DNA of 15,668 nucleotides, taken from positions 249,620 to 265,287 of the forward strand of contig NAOQ01000002.1 of the NCBI GenBank assembly GCA_002751075.1, read 5' to 3'. This document shows positions 8,653-15,668 of the stretch, one piece after another. This DNA comes from Ichthyophonus hoferi. Lineage: Eukaryota > Opisthokonta > Ichthyosporea > Ichthyophonida > Ichthyophonidae. The notes below the pieces were generated by a model. It saw only the letters and a program-made list of their open reading frames with translations, made no database searches and was not told where the DNA came from. Made by a program: the position numbers and the translations under genes. Every line of letters begins with the position of its first letter. Position 1 is the stretch's first letter.

Positions 8653-10294
8653 CGATTGACTCATCAGGATTATATTACATAAAATGCAATCAAACCGCAG
8701 GTATTTTACACTCTTAGTTTTTATTATAGAGCTGTAATAGTCGTTTTGATTACGATAACACCCAAGACTTAAGATGCCATACCTTTTCCTTAAAATTATA
8801 GTATTTTTAATTATCTGAATTTGTCAGGAAATATTTAGCAATAACCCAATAATAGACTGAACGGGTGATTTTTTTGCCTTAGCTTTTTAAACACCAAATT
8901 CAATCATTGTTAGTTTTTTCCATTTTTCCTTCTTTTTATTATTCAATGAGATTATTGTTACAAATTGTTGTTTGCACAAGTTATTTTAAACTGTTCCTTT
9001 TTGAACTTTCGCAAATAATTGGGTGATTTCAAGATCGGCTAATATGGTTAATTTGGATTAAATTTTGGCATAAGACCACATTATTCCAAATTTCCATAAA
9101 CTAAAAATCGTAAAAATTACAAAAAGTTGGTATAGAAAATAGAAAACCTCATTATAGGATCTATCTGTTTTTTGAAAGCAATATAATTATTTGATCTTAT
9201 AATTAAGCGTATTTCCGCTCAATAAACATTACCCCTTGTTATGCGATCGATAAGCTATATTTTTTATAACTAAGGTCGCCAATAATCTAATAAGATTGTG
9301 AATAAAAGTCCATACTAGACATGATTAAGAAATTTCTAGTTATTTTATAAATTAGAATTGAGACTATCCAATGAACAGAAAAAAAAAACATGTAAACTTT
9401 ATTATTAATGATGACCATGTTATTTTTTTCTACTTACTTCAACGTTTGACTTGCACGTGTCTTTATGCATACTTGTGAACCCGAAGGGTTTTATATCAGA
9501 TCTTGGATGTATTTTATGTCGTTCTACTTTCAGCACATTCTGCATTGAAGATTGTAATACACCAATACATTGGAATTTGAGCGATGGAATATACACAAAA
9601 AAAAAAGTTTTTTAAAAATAAAATAAAATAATAATATAAAAAATACAATTTGCAATTTTTTAAATAAATATTGAAAAAAGATATATATATATAAATTACA
9701 GTCATAACAGCATACTCTTTTGCAAAGCACCGATTGATGAATATCATTATTTTTGTTTGCGATATGATCGACTATTATGGGGTAATATTAGCCAATCAGT
9801 GTTTTGACTATGCTAGGACACGAGGATTATGTTACGCGTATCCAATAATCTCAGCCAGTATTCTACAAGCAATGAAATGACGAAAATTTTCGTTTATGTG
9901 ATATCATCTGTTCAACTATAAGCTATAAACTCACTTTAATGGATATAGCCTTATACAGTATAAATTAATTTATATATTATTTTTCCTTTTAGTTTTTTGA
10001 AAAAAGTGATATCTTCAATAAATGTAAAATATTAAGTTGAGAATTTATTAGTTTACTGATGAAAAGATTGTAAAAGTATGTTGTTACTTTTATACAGAAA
10101 TGAAGCTATCTCTTATCGTCATAGTTCCTACCTCATGCATTTAGTGGCTATTGATCATGCATATATATGACTTCACTAAATTAGTTTGATCAGACACATA
10201 AGTAAATCACGTATAAAGCTGCCCCAAACCTTGTAATCATTTTAAACAGTAATTTTGTGTGCATATATATTGTGTGTATTTTTTTAATTGTAAA
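8653..10294. other. Upstream flank of glutamine synthetase, no gene seen
   Basis: No gene was found. Minus-strand frames at 9514-9747 are low-complexity (Y/F/I/K) and cross A/T runs. This stretch must contain the glutamine synthetase promoter and 5' UTR. The only assignable motif is an isolated CCAAT box at 9792-9796. Confidence 0.55.
9789..9800 (+). promoter_or_regulatory. CCAAT box with good NF-Y context, about 500 bp upstream of GS
   Basis: TAGCCAATCAGT fits the NF-Y core R-R-C-C-A-A-T-S-R on the coding strand of glutamine synthetase. The distance to the start codon is about 500 bp, so it would be proximal only if the 5' UTR is long or contains an intron. Confidence 0.3.
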
Positions 10295-11633
10295 ATGACT
10301 TTCACCAATATGAATAACAGCAAGCAGCTACGTGATCACTACTTGACGCTCTCTCAGAATGATCATATCCAGTGTATGTATGTCTGGATAGATGGTACTC
10401 TTGAAAACTTGCGTTGCAAGTCACGCACCCTTGAGAAGATGCCTACCACTCCTCAAGATCTACCCATCTGGAACTTTGACGGTTCCTCTACTGGCCAGTC
10501 TGACGGAGAGGACTCTGATGTTCTTATTCGCCCTGTTGCTATTTTCCGTGACCCTTTCCGCCGTGGTAATAATATCCTAGCTTTGTGCGAGACCCTCAAC
10601 CCCGATGGTTCCGCTCACCCCACCAATCACCGTGAGAAATGTAAACAGGCTATGGACAAGGTCAAGGATTTGGTTCCATGGTTTGGTATGGAACAAGAGT
10701 ATACACTCTTTGATGAAGACGCCATTACACCTCTCGGATGGCCCAAGGGTGGTTACCCTGGTCCCCAGGGCCCCTACTATTGTGGTGTGGGTGCCAATAA
10801 GGTGTTTGGCCGTGATGTAGTTGAGGCCCACTACCGTGCCTGTCTCTATGCCGGTGTTAAGATCGGTGGCACCAACGCCGAGGTCATGCCTGGCCAGTGG
10901 GAGTTCCAGGTGTGTAGTTTTTCTGTATTATTTTCTTTTTTTTCCCCTTGGTATTTTGTCTCCTTAATGCAAGATTTTTCAATATTTTCTAAAACTTTGT
11001 ATGCCCCCACCCCTCATCCCCCCCACCCCACTCTTTTTTTAAAAAAAAACTCGAGACATTTTTTCTTATACCCAACTCGCTGCAGTTATTGACTGTCTAA
11101 ACCGATTCCTTTTTATTTTGATTGATTTTATATTGTTAATTAATATACTAACAAGTGTTGTTTCTGTGTTAAAGGTTGGACCCTGTGTCGGTATTGACAT
11201 GGCTGACCACCTTTGGATGGCCCGTTTCCTTATGCACCGAGTGTGCGAAGACTTCAATGTTATCTGTTCTATGGACCCTAAGCCTATTCCCGGAGACTGG
11301 AATGGTGCTGGTTGCCACACTAACTTCTCTACTAAGGAGATGCGTGAAGACGGAGGCATGAAGGCTATCCTTGATGCTATGCCTCGTCTGGAGAAGGCCC
11401 ACGAGAAGCACATTGCATTATATGGTAAGGGTAATGAGCGCCGCCTGACTGGTCGCCACGAAACTGCCTCCATGACTGAGTTCAGTTATGGTGTGGCCCA
11501 CCGTGGCAGCTCCATTCGTATTCCTCGCCAGTGTGACATTGACGGAAAGGGTTACTTCGAGGACCGTCGCCCTGCCTCTAACTGTGACCCCTACCTGGTG
11601 ACTGAGGTGGTGATCTCCACTGTATGCCTTTAA
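10295..11633 (+). CDS. GLUL: Glutamine synthetase, type II (two exons, 357 aa)
   Basis: This enzyme makes glutamine from glutamate, ammonia and ATP; it is usually cytosolic and forms a decamer. Exons are 10295-10909 and 11175-11633, joined by a 265-bp GT-AG phase-0 intron between EFQ and VGPCVGI. Length (205 + 152 aa) is normal for the eukaryotic family. The beta-grasp domain carries [10 protein letters not shown] with the following D-S-D signature. The catalytic domain has MEQEYTLF (metal-binding Glu), [12 protein letters not shown], the ATP-binding signature [26 protein letters not shown] (substrate Arg and flap Glu) and RIPR ... [11 protein letters not shown]. All key residues are present, so it looks functional. 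I chose ATG 10295 because it starts [12 protein letters not shown], matching fungal and animal starts, with A at -3. The in-frame ATG at 10259 adds an unlikely [14 protein letters not shown]-ending codons such as GGT, CGT, GCC and ACC dominate, as in highly expressed genes. Confidence 0.98.
11004..11029 (-). other. Canonical G-quadruplex motif on the template strand of the GS intron
   Basis: The plus strand shows C5-A-C4-TCAT-C7-A-C4. The complement is four G runs with loops of 1, 4 and 1 bases, meeting the G3+N1-7 rule. It lies in the 265-bp intron, otherwise AT-rich. The C-rich strand continues into CTCTTTTTTT (to about 11040) well before the acceptor at 11174. Confidence 0.85.
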
Positions 11634-11661
11634 ATATATATATATATATGCACCAGGAAAA

Positions 11662-11686
11662 AGGTGTTGTTTTATTGTTGACACCT
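11662..11686 (+). other. 3' UTR hairpin of GS, first
   Basis: AGGTGT pairs with ACACCT around a 13-base U-rich loop, 28 bases after the stop codon. It could form in the mRNA; no known element was recognised. An (AT)n tract at 11634-11649 immediately follows the stop. Confidence 0.4.
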
Positions 11687-11740
11687 GAATATTGTTTATG
11701 AATACACAATTTCCACGCAATATATATGCATAAAACTTAT

Positions 11741-11758
11741 ATCAAGGCTTATCTTGAT
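11741..11758 (+). other. 3' UTR hairpin of GS, second, next to poly(A) signal
   Basis: ATCAAG and CTTGAT flank a 6-base loop, ending 10 bases before the AATAAA at 11769. It may help expose the cleavage site or be chance. Confidence 0.35.
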
Positions 11759-11768
11759 TCAATATAGT

Positions 11769-11802
11769 AATAAACGGACAATGGTTCCAGTTTACAAATA
11801 AA
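11769..11802 (+). terminator. Poly(A) signals for GS
   Basis: Two perfect AATAAA hexamers, 11769-11774 and 11797-11802, lie 136 and 164 bases after the stop. A GT-containing segment (11803-11825) follows. Either would give a 3' UTR of about 150-190 bases. Confidence 0.6.
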
Positions 11803-13235
11803 TGGTCTTGACTGAAACATGTCTTTCCATCCAAGAATGTTATAACTAGAATTATCATGCATAATTCGATAATTATTATTGGAGTAACTTCTTGCATATT
11901 TCTATTGGCTTGAGCCATTTGTCCTATACAATGAGCCTTTTATGATTCGTGCACATAAGTTGGTAGGTGCCTATAGGGTTAATTATTGTTTTTATAGTTC
12001 TTATATACACATGCATACATATATGTATATATTCGGAACTATTCCTACTCTACCAACATACAGCCTTGCCATACAGGCCTCTATGAAAAAGCGGTAATAG
12101 TCAAGTAGTACTTATAATTTAACCCTCTCAAAATTAACAATTATATATACAACACCATATATTCACTAATTGGCTCTTCTTAATTATTAGCTGTAGTAAA
12201 TCGTTCAGGATATATTTGTGTAAGAGTGATGGCCAACCATTTATAACCAAATACCATCCTTATTTCATAATTGTATTACCTTCTGGGCTTTCCTGGTTCA
12301 CACAGCAAATTACTTTCTTTTGCGCAGCCAAGTAATCCATGTTTGAGTTGTTTTGGCCAAGGCGATCATATATATTTATATATGATATATTTGAATGTAT
12401 TTGAAAAGTCATAAAATGCGATCCTCTACTTATAACTAAACTCATTCTGCTATATACAAACACACCGAGCCATATATGGGTATATACAGGTTAATCTGTT
12501 CTATCTATTATAATAGTGTATTTTGGCATGACTTCCTGACTATTATGTAAATATCACCATGTTAAGATTACCCAGTTAGAGCGGAACCATAGCCTTTAAG
12601 CTCCAAGTTGATAGGTCTATGATAAAATAAATATAGTTTGGTTATATAAGGAATAATTAGAATAGTATATTTTACTTATTTTATGGTGGCTTGTTATTGG
12701 ATGTAAACCAACCATACTGATAGCTAGTAATCCAGCAATTGTTTTTACTTTTTATTACTCCCAAGTGCTTGTATCTACCAGACAAATAAATCAAATAGAA
12801 TTCATTTATTTAACACTGATAGTCTATCATCGTCAATAAATTATCCAGTCTTAATAAATATCAGCATAAAACCTTTGCACGCCTAAAAAGAGCTTCAAGT
12901 AATCCACTTTCATTTCAGTAGAAGTAAATACAAAACTTTGTTTTTGAAAAAACAAAGTATATGATAGTGATTGATATTACTACTTGTATATAGCATGGAG
13001 ATACGTGCAGATACGAATCTATAGTATGTGGTATGCCATCGCTCTGTAGTGCATTTTTATGTAAATGTATGTAAGTGAGGGTATCGATGCAATGATCAAT
13101 AATCATCACTTAATTTATATGCATATATGTAACTGTTCATTCATAGGTATCAAACCTTCAAATAACATGGCTATCTTCTTTCTTCTAGCAATCTAAATCC
13201 AACACATAACTAATGCTTAGCTAGACAGAGTATAT
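11803..13235. other. Region between convergent GS and LRR genes, no firm gene
   Basis: Nothing meets the standard of the flanking genes. The best coding-like piece is on the minus strand: an ATG at 12340 opens MDYLAAQKKVICCVNQESPE, then a GT at 12279. Two short pieces downstream (about 12080-12052 and 11974-11930) have plausible splice sites and matching phase, but the product would be under 50 aa and unlike anything I know. The rest is probably 3' UTR or spacer. Confidence 0.45.
12805..12810 (-). terminator. Candidate poly(A) signal for the LRR gene
   Basis: AATAAA on the minus strand, about 425 bases after the LRR gene's stop codon. It was the nearest perfect hexamer I saw downstream. Confidence 0.35.
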
Positions 13236-15301
13236 CTAATATTGTAGCACCATATTGCTGGCCTCTATGTGAAGGGTCTGGGCATCCTCTTCAGTTATAT
13301 TGCAGTCTATAGCATTGACATAAAACAATGTATGTCCCAATCTGTAGAGATAAAAATATAGTAAGTACTAAGACGATAGAGAGTTCGTGATACAGAAGAT
13401 AATAAGGAAGAGAAAACCAAAGAAATAAGTGAAATATAGACAGAAAAAGAGCACGAAGGTGGCGGTATAGAGTAATCACATTGATTTGAGTCAAGGTTTG
13501 AGGGGTGGCATACGCGTATATATATGTTTAAATGCATATGTGATATTGGAAAGGAGCATATATGTATGGACGAGATACTGTTTTTATTTTAAAATTATAA
13601 ATAAGCATAAGTATTAATAGAAACTTGGGCAGAAAAACATATCTATATGTATACATATTACTTTTATTCCATGATTTTTGTTTTGGTTCAAAGGGCTTGC
13701 AGTTGATAACACCCAGACAAAGGAAGTCATCATAGTAAAGACATTCAGTAGACAAATGCTATAAATAGTTCTAGCTAACTAAGAGAATATTGATTATATT
13801 TTATGTTTGTGTGGGCAATGTACTGCAGGATAAATACGTCAAAATCATGTGCCTAGTGTAAGGTAGTAGAAGAATTATATTCATATTAGTAACTATAATA
13901 AAATATATATTTCAGAATAGTATCATCAAACAACATTTTGATCAAAACAAAAATTTAGATATAAATATGCATAAAAATGTATAATCATTTACATAAAGGA
14001 TAAAGAAGATGACAATGATAGATAAAAAGAAAGTTATATTAATAAGTAGTAAAAAGAAAAGGAGCGAGAAACAGTTAGCAACGCATATGTATATATGGCT
14101 CACTCACTCTGAGAATCTACGCAAGCGTGCCAATGGCTTAAGTGCATGCAGGCCTTCAATAGTTACTGCATTAGCACGAATATCTAGATTATGTAATGCC
14201 GGACACTGTACACATAGTACACCTAGAGCATCATCGCTGTACATTTAGTAATACATGTTAGTTACATTAATAACTAGAAAGATTGTAAACTATTAATGAC
14301 ACCATATAAGAAGATAAAGCAGGTAAGGAAGGTCATAATGTTAGTATTTAAGAAAAAATTAACAAACTAATGGCATATTTATACAAAACAATGTAAGTCA
14401 ATACGTAGTAGTGAAGGGTGTAAATATTAATTATAATTGTGACTGTGCGTGTATGAGTGCATGATTGTATATTATCGAATACTTATACAAAGATAAGTGA
14501 CTTAACAAAGTTATAAACAACCCGTAAAGGCGAATAAAACAGAATGATTATCTAATAAAGGCGATCGAAGACGTAAGGAACATTAGCCAGTATAACATAA
14601 AAAACAATTTTCAATTTTAAATAAAGAGTAGTGCGGCATGGAACAAGAGAGTGCATGTAGGGAGATAAACGAAAAAAGAGCCAGATAGGCGGGGAACATA
14701 GGGAAAGAGAAAGGAAGAGAAATAATAATACAATAGAAATAAATATTACAATAACTATAGGAGGGCCTTATGGCTAAGGAAAACACAGGCCCAAGGAGAG
14801 ACGGAAGAAAGGAGATAGTTCCTTAATGAAATATTTACCAGAAAATCTATCAGATATAACAATAGTACATAGAAAACATACCTAATGTCGGTATCACTGA
14901 TGTCCAGATATTGAAGGTTTGAAGGCAGCCAGTCCAGAGTGCTTATTTCAGTATTGCTAAAAAGAATAAAGTTGAATATGTGGTATAGTTAGCCTTTAGA
15001 ATGGGTGTAGGTAAAAATAAAATATGTTCGACAGAGAGTGTACATGTAACACTGTAAATGTATGTTCATAAAATATTATCATGGTATGTATGAAGTATTG
15101 TTTATAGAGCCACATATAAAACATAGTAGAAGGAATCTACGTATATATAGATTGCACCAAGAGATGTGTAAATCCAAACAATGGTAAACCCAAATACACC
15201 TTATGAACAGCTCACGAAGTAAAGATAGCTGACTGATAGCCATAGGTCTGATTAATGGGTTACGGCTTAGATGAAGCACTTCCAAGCGTGACTTCCCCTT
15301 T
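13236..15301 (-). CDS. Leucine-rich-repeat protein, C-terminal four exons
   Basis: Exons on the minus strand are 15301-15200, 14956-14882, 14236-14108 and 13341-13236 (stop TAG 13238-13236). All junctions are GT-AG and every intron is phase 2, splitting a codon whose first two bases are AG or GA. Joined, they give about 137 residues of continuous LRR pattern: SRLEVLHLSRNPL, LLRELFISNTEIS, NLQYLDISDTDIS, CPALHNLDIRANAVTIEGL, then a tail with NITEEDAQTL. The L-x-x-L-x-L-x-x-N/T-x-I spacing runs across exon joins, which strongly supports the splicing. The C-P-x-L-x-x-L-D-I units resemble the LRRs of F-box or ZYG11/ZER1-type ubiquitin-ligase substrate receptors. No F-box is visible here, so the family is not assigned. 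Exon 3 read without splicing would stop after three more bases, but its GTGAGT donor and matching phase favour splicing. More exons may sit in the 766-bp last intron. The 5' end lies upstream. Confidence 0.78.
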
Positions 15302-15526
15302 CTGTGTTATACTATGGTTAGACTTGTGCTACAATAGACTGGTTTGTAATGGTAGGGTGAATCATGAAAAAGCAATTGTCATTAAGTATTGCATGTGATC
15401 GTCAATAGTATATAATATTTTTAAAAAGAAAACATTATCACGATTAGAAGGTGTGGTTCTTTACTTTATAATATATATATTTAATTGAACATAATATCCT
15501 GCCAAAAATATACCAGATGTGCTAAC

Positions 15527-15583
15527 CTAGTATTTAATATTGACTCACTCATTTCAGATATCATTATATTATTGAACAAATTC
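15527..15583 (-). CDS. Possible further upstream LRR exon
   Basis: An open 57-bp segment on the minus strand has an AG before it (15585-15584) and GT after (15526-15525). It has the same phase 2-2 pattern as the other LRR exons and reads NLFNNIMISEMSESILNT. It would join exon 15301-15200 through an Arg codon. The LRR pattern is only loosely met and the donor GTTAGC is weak. Confidence 0.3.
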
Positions 15584-15668
15584 CTAAATAAAGCAAGAAT
15601 AAAAATATAAAAACAGTTATACATTTCAGGTTGCAAATTGTATTAATCTTAATCATATGGTGGACATA
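15584..15668. other. Right edge, nothing assigned
   Basis: AT-rich sequence, presumably intron of the LRR gene if that gene continues to the right. No exon was recognised. Confidence 0.4.

Noticed and set aside
9514-9747. Two overlapping minus-strand frames
   Set aside because: Hydrophobic low-complexity product of A/T runs; no start context, splice logic or motif.
10577-10831. Antisense frame within glutamine synthetase exon 1
   Set aside because: Shadow of a biased coding sequence; the sense strand is a certain GS exon.
13528-13755. Minus-strand frame containing STECLYYDDFLCLGVINC as a further LRR exon
   Set aside because: After the nearest acceptor it is not in the phase needed by the preceding exon, and it lacks the LRR spacing.
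14009-14248. Plus-strand frame of 79 codons
   Set aside because: It is antisense to LRR exon 14236-14108, which has repeat pattern and splice sites on the minus strand.
1-15668. CRISPR arrays, prokaryotic operons, rRNA or retroelement remains
   Set aside because: No spaced identical repeats, no ribosome-binding-site-led gene strings, no rRNA-like conserved block and no reverse transcriptase motif were seen.

Overview
This is an AT-rich, intron-bearing eukaryotic nuclear window. The two recognisable host genes are a ZUFSP/ZUP1-type deubiquitinase and a eukaryotic type II glutamine synthetase. Together with many introns of 250-770 bp, they point to an opisthokont, most likely an invertebrate or an early-diverging or unicellular relative of animals. 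The species cannot be named from the sequence.

Layout. (1) About 141-3705, minus strand: seven exons of a ZUFSP/ZUP1 deubiquitinase. Every junction is GT-AG and phase-consistent. The gene starts inside the window with two C2H2 fingers and runs off the left edge before the later catalytic residues. (2) About 3706-10294: 6.6 kb between divergent genes, with no supported host gene. It holds two decayed Tc1/IS630-type DNA transposons, both minus strand (about 4862-5966 and about 6420-7755). The second has clear 27-bp terminal inverted repeats. A cluster of CCAAT/ATTGG inverted motifs follows near 8465-8652. (3) 10295-11633, plus strand: complete two-exon glutamine synthetase, 357 aa, with visibly higher GC than its surroundings. 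(4) 11634-13235: 3' flank with poly(A) signals and hairpins; no convincing gene. (5) 13236-15301, possibly from 15583, minus strand: the 3' part of an unnamed leucine-rich-repeat gene built from small phase-2 exon modules. It is convergent with glutamine synthetase and open at the right edge.

The genes are functionally unrelated: K63-ubiquitin editing, ammonia assimilation and an LRR scaffold. No operon-like or gene-cluster logic is visible. The strongest non-obvious results are the reconstructed ZUP1 and LRR exon structures, the two separate transposon fossils with their end repeats, and a canonical G-quadruplex motif on the template strand of the glutamine synthetase intron.
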